DNA of 64,000 nt from Molanna angustata (GCA_963576475.1 OY754970.1:41500647-41564646), one strand, 5' to 3'; numbered from the stretch's first letter, positions 22,940 through 33,590 are shown. The notes: generated by a model from the letters alone, not told the origin. Numbers and translations are program-made.

Positions 22940-23780
22940 TAAATGAACATACTTATAACAACAATGAGAAAAGGTAATAAATATTATGTTAATGTTTCTA
23001 TTATATTTTAAATCTGTACTTACATAATAAGTTACATTAGTAAAGTATCTTCCATTCAATTTGATATCTTATACGTTTACAAGTATCTATTTTTATTCCG
23101 TTATTTTTCATGAGTAATAACGTGCCTCTGAGCACAGTAAAACAAAGTTTTACATTATAAAAAAATTACTTCAGACGACCTTTTCGGCTTATATGGCAAC
23201 TATCAACTGAGTGAATTAATTCTAGAATTTTGAAAATGACTCTATCGACAGATGATTCGTTTGCTCAATGCATCGATACATGCAAAAATGTTTAATTAAA
23301 TTGAATAATCAATATAGGTTATCATAAGTATTTTATGTACTTATAAGGTCCACAGCATCTCAAGCGAGAGAGAAATAAGTTTTCCATCAATTTTAAAATA
23401 GCTTCAATCGTTTTATGTGTCCGAACCAAATAATTATATTACAAGAATTATTAATGTTACATTACTCAAATCGGTTTTGGCATCTGTGCGTACACCACTA
23501 CCTAATATTGTGTCCCTATTTTCTACGATCGTGCGACAGGAAAAAAATAATTAAGTAATTGGCTATTAAGCTAAAATTATCACTCACTCCCTAGGATGAA
23601 ATGCATAAACAATTATTACAAAATAAATTATCTTCTCCTTTAATCAATGTTGTCTTTTCCTTTAATAAATAATATTTTAATTGAAAACATTCAATTTTAC
23701 ATCTTTTTGTAAGTTTTCAATTAAAATTTAAGTAATTAATCATCCCAAATATCAATTATTATAATTTTAATGTTTTATCG
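22940..23780. other. AT-rich stretch without supported gene
   Basis: No frame, RNA or repeat was recognised. Confidence 0.4.
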
Positions 23781-24520
23781 TAAACACACTATAAGTTAAT
23801 AATTATAAATAAATACAAATTGAAATTCATAATTATAAATATAATATATTCTGTGGAATAATAAGTTCATAATTATAAATATATACAATTTGGAATTTCA
23901 AAATTATAAATATATACACATTGGAAGTTCGTACTAAAATATATTTATCCAGTGGAAGTTCATAAATATAAATATATACACAGTGGATGTTCGTTATTAT
24001 AAATATATTAATATATTCACGGTGGAATTTCATAACTATAAATATATGCACATTGGATTTTTATATTTATAAATATATGCACAGTAACATTTCATAATAA
24101 TAAACAAATACCTACACAGAGGAAGTTCATGTTATAAATAAAGATACAGTGGATGTTCGTTATTATAAATATATTCACGGTGGAATTTCATAACTAGAAA
24201 TATATACACATTGGATTTTTATATTTATAAATATATGCTCAGTAAAATTTCATAATTATAAATATATACACAGTCGAATTTCATGGTTTTAAATAGTAAA
24301 ATATTATTTATTAGAAATGAAATAACTTATATTCACTTTTTGGATAAAAATAAATAAAATTAAATTCACAGTGTATGTTCATAATTATAATAATTATAAA
24401 TATATACACTGTCGAATTTCATGGTTTCAGATACTAAAATATTATTTATTAGAAATGAAATTACTTATATTTACTTTTTGAAGCTCATAATTATAAATAT
24501 ATACACAGTGGAAGTTCAAT
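23780..24520. repeat. Minisatellite T5 with higher-order duplications
   Basis: The basic unit is about 30-35 bp: 'cataattataaatatata' then 'cacagtggaagtt'. Longer blocks are duplicated as wholes: about 23985-24105 with 24150-24265, and about 24265-24345 with 24395-24480 (the latter with 'tttcatggttt' and 'attagaaatgaa'). Composition is almost pure A/T except for the GTGGA motif. Confidence 0.7.
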
Positions 24521-24654
24521 AAAGCATACATTTCACTTCTGAAAAAGCTAGCTGTGTCAAGCGAAAGCGCTTAGACCATATTAGTTGATAATATTTTAAT
24601 TTCATATTCGTTGTGCATTATTACTGTGTTTTAAAAATTCGAATTTCCCCATTT

Positions 24655-24745
24655 CATTAAACCAGCCAATGACAGGTCGTAAGCCCTGTAGGTGCCTTGA
24701 GTTCCTGGTTCGTCTATAATATCCCAACTTCGTTATATATCCCAT
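24655..24745 (+). repeat. Repeat R-A, partial copy
   Basis: It carries 'aaaccagccaatgacaggtc', 'gtaagccctgtaggtgcc', 'ttgagttcctggttcg' and 'atcccaacttcg', the conserved core of the R-A family. Confidence 0.7.
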
Positions 24746-24784
24746 ATATATTTTTTGAAAGTTTATTTCATACCTACCTACCAC

Positions 24785-24913
24785 TAGTCTACCACCTCGG
24801 AACAGGCCTGGCCTAGTGAGGTGGTACAAACTAACCCATATATTTGATCTGTAATAATTTTAATTTTTTTGATATGTAATTTTGTATTTTTGGTATCAAT
24901 AATAAAAAAAAAA
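24785..24913 (+). mobile_element. Solo LINE 3' UTR with compound hairpin
   Basis: TACCACCTC (24790-24798) pairs with GAGGTGGTA (24818-24826) and an inner AGGC/GCCT stem lies between. The end 'ggtatcaataataaaaaaaa' matches the 3' UTR at 20205-20472. No ORF2 part is left, so this is a severely truncated copy or a SINE using the LINE tail. Confidence 0.65.
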
Positions 24914-25270
24914 TATTCACATTCAACATGAATACAATATTGTATAATATTGTACTCGCGTTGGAATCACTGAACATTGAACAGTGTTCATTTGTAAGTG
25001 ATTAATTGTCGCTGTGTCGTGCCGCACGATAAAACTAGGACGCGGCATTACACTTACATGTTTCTCAAAATATTATTCGGTGGGGTTTATATTTGTCCCG
25101 GTAGTGAGAGAGAGAGTCGACCGATAACGAACTGACGCAGTTTGGTATAATTCGAACCCAAAGTGACGCAAAAGCAGCACGCACTTGTGAGACATGTCCC
25201 ATCGGAGAATGACAACATACAACAATCGGCGGAATGCGTTGAACTCGGGATTCTTACCGTGCCTGCGTGA
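24914..25270. other. Stretch without supported gene
   Basis: It is less AT-rich than its neighbours around 25010-25260, with no frame or motif that I can name. Confidence 0.35.
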
Positions 25271-25274
25271 CGAC

Positions 25275-26035
25275 TAATAGAATATTCGATATTCGAATTA
25301 TTAGTCTATTCTTGTGGTAGGTATTCTATATTCGAATATTTGGTAACCGAATAATTCTTCCGTTTTTGAAATATTCGAAGATACGGTTCCTATTCGAATT
25401 ATTCAATAGTCAAATTTACGGTATTAGAATTATTCGTGTATTTTTGGAATATTAAAATATTCGAAAAATCCGTCTTCCATTATTCGAAAAATCGCATTTT
25501 TTCTTCCATTATTCCAAAAATTCGCATTTTTTCAAAAGTTGAATATTCGAAACTCGAATTACTCGTCCATTTTAAAGTATTCAAATATGTATTAGGTAAT
25601 CCAATAATTAGTCCATTTTTGAAGTTTTCAATTGTTGAAGTTGGTATTTAATATTCGAATTATTCGTCCATTTTATGATTGATTCAATATAAGAAATATC
25701 CGTTCATTTTCATGTATCCAATATTAGAATAATTTGTCAAATACATATACATATACGAATAAATTTTTTGATATTCGAATATAGATGCCGTTTTGTGAAA
25801 GCCGTGTGCATGCCATCTGTTTTCGCCAGACCATCTAAAAGAATACAAATCAATAAGTTATTTTTTTGGGTAATTTTAACATAATTCATGTAGGTAGGTA
25901 CTTGCCTTTTGCAACAAATAAATTATTCCTTTCAAATATTCAAATTGTTTACTAATTTGCGATTCGAGATTCAAATAGTTGGAATATTTCGAAACAATTC
26001 AGATGGTTCGAATCTCGAATATTTGTAAGCTCCAG
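25275..26035. repeat. ATTCGAAT-rich degenerate repeat region T6
   Basis: 'attcgaat', 'attcgaaa' and 'attattcgtccattttt' recur dozens of times with irregular spacing of about 25-35 bp, mostly to 25800 and again at 25935-26025. Many motifs are self-complementary (TTCGAA). No coding potential. Confidence 0.6.
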
Positions 26036-26454
26036 CGGCATCGTCCATCTCTACTTCCTTCAAACGTTCTGCGTCAATCTTGAGAGATTCATTTTTTAAA
26101 CCAGACTGTTCTGAATTATGCAGCGTTTTGTCATTTTTAAAATGCTGCCTATTTTTTACTCTCCGCTGTCATTAATTATAATAAACTCGCGCATTTGAAG
26201 TTTTTAAAACAAATTCATTTCAATTATAATCCCTACAGAATGTTTGGAGTAAAAATATACATTCCAACTATTTCTGAACAATGAATTTGATAGATTCATT
26301 TTGAAAGAAAAATTACAATTTTTCTTAATGTATTTTCATTCTTTGTTTTTTTACTCAATGTTTTAGTATATACATAATATGTACATGTATTTATGTTAAT
26401 ATTTTTTATAGTATGTGTAAGTACCAAATCATCTTTATCCAAATACTTATGTAG

Positions 26455-26525
26455 CAGATGGTTGTCTGGAATCAATTGCCACTAGGCAATTAGTCCGCCA
26501 TTTGCACTGGTTAAAAATGATATGT
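26455..26525 (+). repeat. SINE2 3' part, degenerate
   Basis: 'ctggaatcaattgccacta', 'ggcaattagtccgcc' and 'atttgcac' follow the SINE2 body order. Head and tail are missing. Confidence 0.45.
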
Positions 26526-26671
26526 ACAATAGAGTATTTAAAAAAACCTTAAAACATATATATGCCAGTAAAAAGTAGACTTTACAGAAAAAACATGACA
26601 GTTAACTGTGAAAATAAGGAATCTTAGAGGAATGTTTTTTTAAATTTATTATTTTATTTTATTTATTTTAT

Positions 26672-26788
26672 TCTGGAGACATACGATATTAATCGTCTCA
26701 CAATCTAGACTGAAAACACAATTAGAAACTGGGGATCGAACCCGGGACCTTTGGATCAGCAGTCAGATACCTAACCACGAAGGCCGAC
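26672..26788 (-). repeat. tRNA-derived SINE1 copy
   Basis: On the minus strand it runs 'gtcggccttcgtgg', a shortened A-box region, 'aggtatctgactgctgatcc', B box 'cgggttcgatcccc', then 'gtgttttcagtctaga' and the 'gacgattaatatcgt' tail. A few bases of the A-box region are deleted. Confidence 0.75.
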
Positions 26789-26944
26789 AACAAAATAATA
26801 AAAAAATATATTTAACAATAGAATTGTAAATTAGATTTAAAAAATGTAAAGAAGTTGAATGTTATGTAGATAAGTATATTTTACATATAGGTATGCTGCA
26901 GTAGAATGTTGGTAAATGTAAATTATAAATTGTAAAGTAAAAAT

Positions 26945-27030
26945 AGAGTTGGAAATCAAATTTCCTCCCTGCTGAGAATTGAACCCAGGACACCAGCACA
27001 CAAGACAACTTTGCCAACCGCCGTGTAGCA
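26945..27030 (-). repeat. SINE2-like tRNA-derived head
   Basis: On the minus strand 'acggcggttggcaaagttg' then 'ggtgtcctgggttcaatt' and 'cagcagggaggaaattt' match the SINE2 head with changes. The body is replaced by unrelated AT-rich sequence. Confidence 0.55.
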
Positions 27031-27519
27031 TCGTGTTAAATCTTTTGAGATCGATAATATTTTGTTAAAAAAACATTGAAACATCTACCACAGCTCATTA
27101 TTCAATTAATTTTTGTAGAAAAAAAATATAACTGTTAGAAGATTCAGCTGATTACAGCTGTCTAGTAAAGAACTGAAGGTTATAATACATAGTAGCGTCT
27201 TCAATTATTGCGTTATCTTATGGGGTAAATAATTAATGCTATGGTTTTACAACAACGGCAATTAGTGACGGCCATTTTGGTTTATAAACTGAAATCAACG
27301 GCCTGAAATTTGCACAATTTTCCAGTTGAAAGTTTCCAGATAAGAGGGAGAGAGAGGAATTATTCTCCAATGTAATTGGCTCAAGAAGTGACCACACCAA
27401 TTCATTAAATACTCCATTATAAACAACAAAGACCAAACTTCGATCCTACAATGACTACAATGGGCAAATTAAATTATTTTTTATTCAATATGTACAGCAA
27501 TTGATCGATTTTCAACCTC

Positions 27520-27740
27520 TCCAACACCTCTTCAGCAATTTTCATATTCTTCAACATGTCGTCGTCTACTTCTAAATGTAGGCCTCTTCCATCTCTTTCA
27601 CAAAACGATAATATTCTTCTTCATTGCCTCTTCCCAGTTCATCTGGTGTCGGTCTTTCTGGCACGCAAACCTCGCGTCTTTCAGTCTTGAGTCTAGACTC
27701 TCAACCAACTCAACCTGCGACCCGCCAAGCTTTTATGTGC
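27520..27740 (-). mobile_element. Possible RTE-type LINE C-terminal remnant
   Basis: The minus strand reads 'DARFACQKDRHQMNWEEAM', a stop and 'KRWKRPTF', a pattern seen near the end of some RTE-type LINE polyproteins. Frames are broken. Confidence 0.35.
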
Positions 27741-27869
27741 GCTCCCGAAACACATTTAGTATCGAAAACGTGATTTTGAAAAAAATACACATATTTTTAA
27801 ATAAACTTTGGATATTACGTGAGTTGAGTTTTATTTTTTTATTGTATACAGATGGGTGGTGGCAGAGCA

Positions 27870-28255
27870 TTGCATTGATAAGGAAACTCAATAAGAAGGC
27901 ATAAGGCCGGCCGTCGTGGCACAGTTGGTAGGCCGTTTGGTTTCTGTGCGGGCGTCCTTGGTTCGATCCCCAGCAGAGGAGAAATTTATTTAAATTCATT
28001 TCTCACGCTTATATTGCCGCTCTGGGCTGGAAACACTGGTTAGTTGGAATAAATTGTCACATAGCAATAAACTCGCCACTTGCGCAGTGTGCAAGGAAGT
28101 GTTTATTATTATTATTATAATTGGTGAACGTTTTGTGATCACGTAAACCAGCCGATGACAGGTCGTTAGCCCTGTAGGTAGGTGCGTTGAGTTCCTGGTT
28201 CTTATATGATATTCTAACTTCGTCTCTATTAATATGTTAAAAAGTTGTCAAAAAA
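27870..28255 (+). repeat. Repeat R-A copy split by a SINE2
   Basis: The left piece ends 'ctcaataagaaggcata' and the right piece starts 'attggtgaacg', which are joined directly in the uninterrupted copy at 54130-54540 ('aagaaggcataattggtg'). The right piece has the core 'aaaccagccgatgacaggtc' and 'aacttcgtctctatt'. The SINE2 came later. Confidence 0.75.
27905..28118 (+). repeat. tRNA-derived SINE2 copy
   Basis: It starts 'ggccggccgtcgtggcacag' (A-box-like 'tggcacagttgg'), carries B box 'ggttcgatcccc', then 'cagcagaggagaaattta', a body with 'gggctggaaacactgg' and a (TTA)n tail. It is inserted in repeat R-A with a short ATAA overlap at the edges. Confidence 0.8.
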
Positions 28256-28985
28256 TTATTTATAATAACATTAAATCAAAACTCTTCTGTATAACATAGT
28301 AGGTAGTGTAGAACCAAAACATAATCGAAATCAGATAAAAATTCCTTTTTAAAACCATTTAACCCAAATAGTAACCGTAGTACAATTTTTTTTCACGGAC
28401 TTGAGTGAAATTTTCCCCATAATTCAAACGAATAACACGGCGTGGAGGAGATTACAAGCATCAAAGTTGAAATAGTCCATTGGAGTTGCGGCCAAAATCA
28501 GATATACAAGTCTCCTCATATAAGTTTTAATACAATTATCGACCGTGGGGCGAAACAGTAAAAGTTTTTAAAGGTTTTGTGTAAGTAAAATTGTAGTGAC
28601 GAGTTAGTATGGAGATCAAGATAATGATTGTATGTTGGTATAAATCACATCGGGCCTGAAGAAAGAATAAGCAATTTGTGTTTCCTTCGTGAAATGAAAA
28701 TGAAAGGTAATTTACGTTTTTGTTTCGAAAGTGAGAAAATAATGTGCTTCTTGGTTGGAAATTTCATACTATAAATAATTTAAAACGCCTTATCATAAAT
28801 ATTTACATCTAAAGAATCTATATTTATCAAAAGATTCTTTAAAGATTTTTTTCCTGCGTCCCTCAGCTCCATCCTTTTATTAATCATTGGTATCTATTTC
28901 ATCACTCTGTTTATTATTTCATCAGTCTTTTTAGTGTTATTTCATCAGTCTGTTCACAGTTATTTTGTCAGGCTGTTTATTCTTA
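28256..28985. other. Stretch without supported gene
   Basis: A weak direct repeat 'tatttcatcagtctgtt' occurs around 28908-28975. No domain or RNA gene was recognised. Confidence 0.35.
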
Positions 28986-28989
28986 TTGC

Positions 28990-29180
28990 ATTAGTGAGCA
29001 CCAAGGGCAAAATGAGGATCTACAAAACATGCGTCAGACCTATTCTAACATACGCCATTGAATCCAGAGCTGATACGGTCCGTACCAAACAACTTCTGCG
29101 AAGCTGAGGACATCGTAAGATGGGGGCGCAAAAGAAGAAGGTACTGGAACAAACACGTCAGCCGAACACATGTCCGAAGA
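28990..29180 (+). pseudogene. RTE-type LINE remnant with internal deletion
   Basis: The plus strand reads 'KMRIYKTCVRPILTYAIESR', 'ADTVRTKQLLR', then jumps to 'EDIVRWGRKRRRYWNKHVSR' in another frame. Compared with the family order ('RADS.KTK..LR..E.KIL...RD..R...I..+.RW'), about 20-25 codons are missing and the frame has shifted. Confidence 0.7.
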
Positions 29181-29255
29181 TGTGAGACGATAAATATCGT
29201 AAGTCTCCAGAATGTGGCAACTTGTTATTGGGTGCGTGTTAAATAATTATTTGAC
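29181..29255 (+). repeat. SINE1 tail without head
   Basis: 'tgagacgataaatatcg', 'tctccagaatgtggcaac' and 'ttgttattgggtgcgtg' reproduce the 3' part of SINE1 in plus orientation. It is 5' truncated, directly following the LINE remnant. Confidence 0.7.
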
Positions 29256-29464
29256 ATAGTACCTGTAAATAAGATATATTCAGGTACGTTTAAAAGGTGT
29301 TTAGGTTTTGACGATATACATAGAGTCAGAGAAATCCCTTAACTGCCAAGATGGTGATATTTTCAACACACACAGACACAAGTAATTATCACGCTGTGCA
29401 TAAATATCCTCGCTGTATGACGGTCATGAGAGAGTGGATGTATGAAGTTGAAATATCATCCCTT

Positions 29465-29640
29465 AATCCTGGAGCGCTGGAGGCCACGTCACCCTGCGGG
29501 GGCAGGTCCGTGAGGGGCGGGAGGACCCCCTGCGGAGATAGCCGACCTCGCGGAGGCCGTTTCCGTCTCAAATGACGATTAAACCTAATCCCGGGGTTCA
29601 AATCCCGACCCGGGATTAGCTTCGGCGCCATTCCGTTGAA
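29465..29640. other. GC-rich block with B-box-like motif
   Basis: A compact GC- and CpG-rich segment stands out in very AT-rich DNA. It holds 'ccctgcgggggcaggtccg', 'ggaccccctgcgg', 'cgcggaggccgtttccg', then 'cggggttcaaatcccgac' (B-box-like) with 'taatccc/gggatta' on either side. A tRNA cannot be folded from it convincingly. It may be part of a SINE or retroelement UTR not otherwise present here. Confidence 0.5.
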
Positions 29641-30055
29641 AATATAACCGTTTAATTTATATCGAGATTATGTTCAGCGGCAAAAAGTGTTATTAAATAT
29701 TCCAATTATTTGCCTTTTTTTATTTTTACACTCTCGACTGGGAGTGTACATCGAGAACCATTGTTTCATTTTTAATACCGAAAATTTACGAAATTGTTAA
29801 TGACGTAATTTTTTTAAGTATTTCAATTTATTTTGTTTTACAGCGTTTCGCTCTTTTATTTTGAGACATTTATTTATTTATTTAGAGGACAACATACAGC
29901 GTATATTAAATTATATAAAATAAAGATAATTTGAGTAGTATTAAAGCCAATTACAGGTTGTCACTGGAGTTATTGTAGTATATTAAGATAAGTTAGGAAT
30001 AGTTAATAGTTACACATATTATGGTGAGATATTGTGTGAATGATGTGTTAAGCAG

Positions 30056-30585
30056 CCCATTCACGATCGTGCCATTCGGCGTCGCTTCATATGGACCAGC
30101 TCAATTTGGAGCATTGTAAAATTTTCATCACATTCACGGGCGCGCCATCGCGCCATCGAGACATTAAAATTAGTACACGCAAGCGGTCGGAGCTTTCGCA
30201 TTAATAAGTTCTATTTTTTATAATTTTCAAGTAAAAATGAGTTATAATTCTGATGATGAGATTTATACAACTGCTATTTAGCGGTTTGTTTATATATAAA
30301 TTAGAAAAAAACAAAGAGAAAATGTTGTATTTTCGCATTCACGAGAGTGTCAAACAGCTCGGCGCAATAAGATGGCACAATGTACCGCTGGTTTTCACAC
30401 TCACGAGCATGCCGTGCCGACAGGATGTGCCGCGCCGTTTTCGCGGTAGGTACTACAGAGTTTCGATCGTTTGGAATTCCGTTTTGGTGTGTCACGCCAA
30501 TTGGGCTGCGCGGGTTTAGACATTCACGAGCGCATTTTGGAGTGATGGCAAACCATTTGGAAGGATGGCATGATCGTGAATGGGG
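30056..30585. mobile_element. Terminal-inverted-repeat element, ~530 bp
   Basis: The left end 'cccattcacgatcgtgccat' is inverted at the right end ('atggcatgatcgtgaatggg') with one mismatch in 20. Inside, 'cattcacgag' and 'cgtgcc/gtgccgcgcc' motifs recur, so subterminal repeats are dense. There is no transposase, hence nonautonomous. No clear target duplication is visible. The GC-rich interior differs from the flanks. Confidence 0.7.
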
Positions 30586-30606
30586 GCCTTTAAATTGTAT
30601 ATATAT

Positions 30607-31070
30607 AAACTAGCGGACCCGACAGACGTTGTCATCGACGAACGTTGGCATGCCTGTTATAAGCTGGTTTAATAAACATAAAAATACCACACGCTATCAA
30701 TACATATCCCACAGCGACAGGTGTGCGGTTGTGGATTACCTTATAAAAGGAAGCACGACACGTGCGTGTATACCCACATATCAGTCTTGTCTTACCGCGT
30801 TGAAAAAATCATCAAGTTTTAATGGCATAACCAACATTGCATAATTTAATGACATATTAAAAGCAATGTTGCCAGTATTCAAAATGCATATTCCGAAAAT
30901 ATTTATAACCATTGATATTTTTTATTATTCTTTTATTATATTAATGTACAAAATACATTTTTGTGAATCTATACCATTCGGGGACTCACATAAACACACA
31001 TAAAAAGTTTCATCAAAATAGGTTCAGCCGTTTAGGAGGAGTTCAGTGACATACACACGTACAGAAGAAA
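30607..31070 (+). repeat. Interspersed repeat beginning 'actagcggacccgacagacg'
   Basis: It starts with a motif like the insect repeat class opening 'acccg-ca-acgttgt' and ends with 'aaaataggttcagccgttta' and 'cagtgacatacacacgtac', also typical of that class. A single frame of 71 codons has no domain. Family assignment is from recalled resemblance only. Confidence 0.5.
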
Positions 31071-31074
31071 TATG

Positions 31075-31490
31075 GGGGCGCTTAGTAAGAATATGTCGAA
31101 CTCTTGTAAATGCCTATTGTATGTATTACAGATTCTGTAGATTGTTGAATGTTGTGCATAGTTAGTGTGCTGAGTGGTTAGGTGGAAAAGAGGAGTATGT
31201 CTAGTTCTACGGGTAGGGATGTTGAAAGATATATAATTTTAAAGAGCAGGAGAATCAATTTTATTATTAAGAATATTGTGGAGAAGCATCATATCAGATA
31301 CTGTACGTCTGTTGTCAAGTGAATCAATGCAGTGGCAGATTCTTGCCTCACGATATAACAGGAAATCAAGAAAAGTTTTACGGTTAATGTGTATAATAGA
31401 TATATTTTGTATCCTCTCGATTCGATTTGTGTGTATTGCGTAATGGGGAGAACAGACAGGAGATACGTATTCCAGGATAGGGCATGTTAT
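31075..31490 (-). pseudogene. Jockey/CR1-like LINE ORF2 C-terminal fragment
   Basis: The minus strand reads 'PILEYVSPVCSPHYAIHTNR', 'IERIQN', 'SLDNRRTVSDMMLLHNIL', 'NNKIDSPALL', one stop, and near the left end 'CNTYNRHLQEFDIFLLSAP'. This is the standard end of a Jockey-like ORF2. The RT core is gone. Confidence 0.75.
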
Positions 31491-31579
31491 TTTTTATTAT
31501 TTAATTAAATATAATTACACTTAAAAATATCTAGAACACATTTTTAACGACTCAACAGGGTCCACTATAAACGATATAT

Positions 31580-31740
31580 ATTAAATTTACACCAGAATAA
31601 GGGAAATATGTGAGGTTGATGATATCATCAGATGGAGTGGCAGGGGAGGAGGGTCTGGTATGGTCACTCCAAAGGATGGACAGCACCAGTCTTCATATCA
31701 TGCTGCAAAATCAGTCTCACGGAACCGCCTAAACGATGGA
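31580..31740 (+). pseudogene. RTE-type LINE remnant, left part
   Basis: The plus strand reads 'RIREICEVDDIIRWS', then after a frame change 'WYGHSKRMDSTSLH' and 'EPPKRWRD'. It is interrupted at the RW codons by repeat R-A; the reading resumes at 32326. Confidence 0.65.
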
Positions 31741-32337
31741 GAGATATTTTTTAACAGATTTTTAATTATCTCAATAGAGACGAAGTTGGAATATTTATTG
31801 TAGGAGAACCGGGAAATCAAGGCACCTACAGGGCTTACGACCTGTCATCGGCTGGTTTACGTGATCACTTTATGCGCTTGCGCAACGTTCACCAATTATG
31901 CCTTTTAAATGAGATCCCTATCAATTCAATTTTTGAAAGTTCTATATATATTGTAATACTGAAATTCTTTTCGCTTGAAAATAAGGAATTTTTACTACAG
32001 CCATCTATGGGTGAAATTATGAACAACAATCTTATTATTTTTATTTATTTTGTTGGAACGCCATCTATTGAGAGAATTGGTTTTTTGTAAATAATGAAAG
32101 CTACAATTCTTATATCTGAGGTGACAATGCATTTTTCGCATAGAAGTCACCCCTGAATTGTGCCAGACTTATAAGCCCTGTAGGTGCCTTGATTTCCCGG
32201 TTCTCCTACAATAAATATTCCAACTTCGTCTCTATTGAGATAATTAAAAATCTGTTAAAAAATATCTTTGACTCCCGACAGGGAAAAAAATCCAATGTTT
32301 GCGCATATGCAATAATAAAAATATTCGATGGACAGAT
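31734..32337. repeat. Repeat R-A composite: inverted pair flanked by 12-bp duplication
   Basis: A minus-strand R-A copy (about 31742-32165) is followed by a shorter plus-strand copy (32168-32325). The outer 85-100 bp are near-perfect inverted repeats ('gagacgaagttggaatattt' on the left). The whole is bounded by CGATGGAGAGAT (31734-31745) and CGATGGACAGAT (32326-32337), differing at one base. These lie at the same codons of a LINE remnant, so they look like a target-site duplication. Confidence 0.65.
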
Positions 32338-32413
32338 AGGTGGGAGTCCACTTCGCAGGAGGCACAGACCTCTTAAAACAGACTCAAAGGTCTACATTAA
32401 AGTAGAAGAAGAA
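32326..32413 (+). pseudogene. RTE-type LINE remnant, right part and GAA tail
   Basis: The plus strand reads 'RWTDRWESTSQEAQTS', stop, then 'caaaggtctacattaaagta' and GAAGAAGAA. This is the missing end of the remnant at 31580-31740. Its last 30 bases match the unit end of tandem array T1. Confidence 0.65.
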
Positions 32414-32566
32414 TATGTTCTTGTGAAAAAAGTTCATATACATTTTCCTAAGTTCCCTAAACTAAACACAAATACTTGTGTTATAGGTGAACGAAATCGG
32501 TCAAGGCAGGATTTGAACTTGCGATCACTGGATTACAAATACAGTGAGCTAACCGCTCTAAAATTG
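32405..32566 (-). repeat. tRNA-derived SINE3 copy
   Basis: The minus-strand head is 'gagcggttagctcac', 'gtaatccagtgatcgcaag', B box 'gttcaaatcctgcc', followed by 'gaccgatttcgttcacctat' and 'acacaagtatttgtg', ending 'aacatattc'. The A-box upstream half is decayed. Confidence 0.7.
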
Positions 32567-32712
32567 TGATATGAATGATCACATATAGATAACATACTAT
32601 AGAGTAAGTTATAGGATATCACATTTTATTTTTGATATATCATATCACAATTTCTTTATTCTTTACACTATGGAATAGTGGAGTCATGATTTTTTTATAT
32701 TATATATTTTCA

Positions 32713-32800
32713 TGTGGTTAGCGCTTCTTTGAGCTGGAAACATAGGTAAGCTGGAATATTTACATATTCAGCAATAAGATCAATAAAAACAAAAAAAAAT
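32713..32800 (+). repeat. SINE2 body, degenerate
   Basis: 'gcttctttgagctggaaaca', 'taagctggaa' and 'cagcaataaga' follow the SINE2 body order with many changes. Confidence 0.35.
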
Positions 32801-32804
32801 CTAA

Positions 32805-33590
32805 TTTATTTCATTATATTCCATTTGTTAATTTTTAAAACATTAGTTTTGATTCTACATAACTTTTGTTATGCTATCAAGACTATTTTAAATTTCAGGG
32901 AAAATATTTGGTTGCATATACGAAGGTAACCACAAAGCAACTTAGTGTTTTAAATCATTCACCATGAACTATCGGTTTAAAATGCTGCCTTTTCATATGC
33001 TAAACTATTGAATGTTTGTATTGGTTATAAGTAACAATTTAATGTAGGATATGTATGTCTGTTGAGTTGGTGAATAGATGATAGATTGATTGTTCGCCGC
33101 ATCGGCTAAACCTTATACTACGGATGTGCATCACAATACCGTCAGCTAGATGCGAATCTGATGGATTTTCTCAGTTGATGGAATGCCTTCCGGTTGGGGG
33201 TTGGGAAGTGTGGAGAAATAGCAGAGCAAAGAGGGGTTACCACTGGGATACGCTATTGGGCGAAACAGGAAGTTGTGGTGGAGAGTCAACTCGGAGAACG
33301 CTGACGTTATACGATTTTGTTGGAGAATTTTAATGTTTATTTTCTCGACGTTAGCGATGCTCACAACAAAATCACGTTAGGTACCCCGATTTTTATTAGT
33401 GGATCGTTTTGTTTTGCTTTTTCATAAACAATGGGTTCGATGCTGAAAACGCACTAAAACTTTAATAAAGTGTAAAATTTATTCATGTTAAGTATTTTTT
33501 GGTATCCTGGGGGAAAGTCCGGTCAAACAGTGAAATAAAAACCCTCATTAAAATCCATATCATTTATAAAATAATCATATCGAATTCTAT
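32805..33590. other. Stretch without supported gene
   Basis: Opposite-strand frames of about 70 codons at 33124-33364 show no domain. No known repeat noticed. Confidence 0.4.

Noticed and set aside
29351..29631. Opposing frames of 74 and 80 codons in the GC-rich block
   Set aside because: Low stop density follows from GC content; the P/R/G-rich sequence shows no motif.
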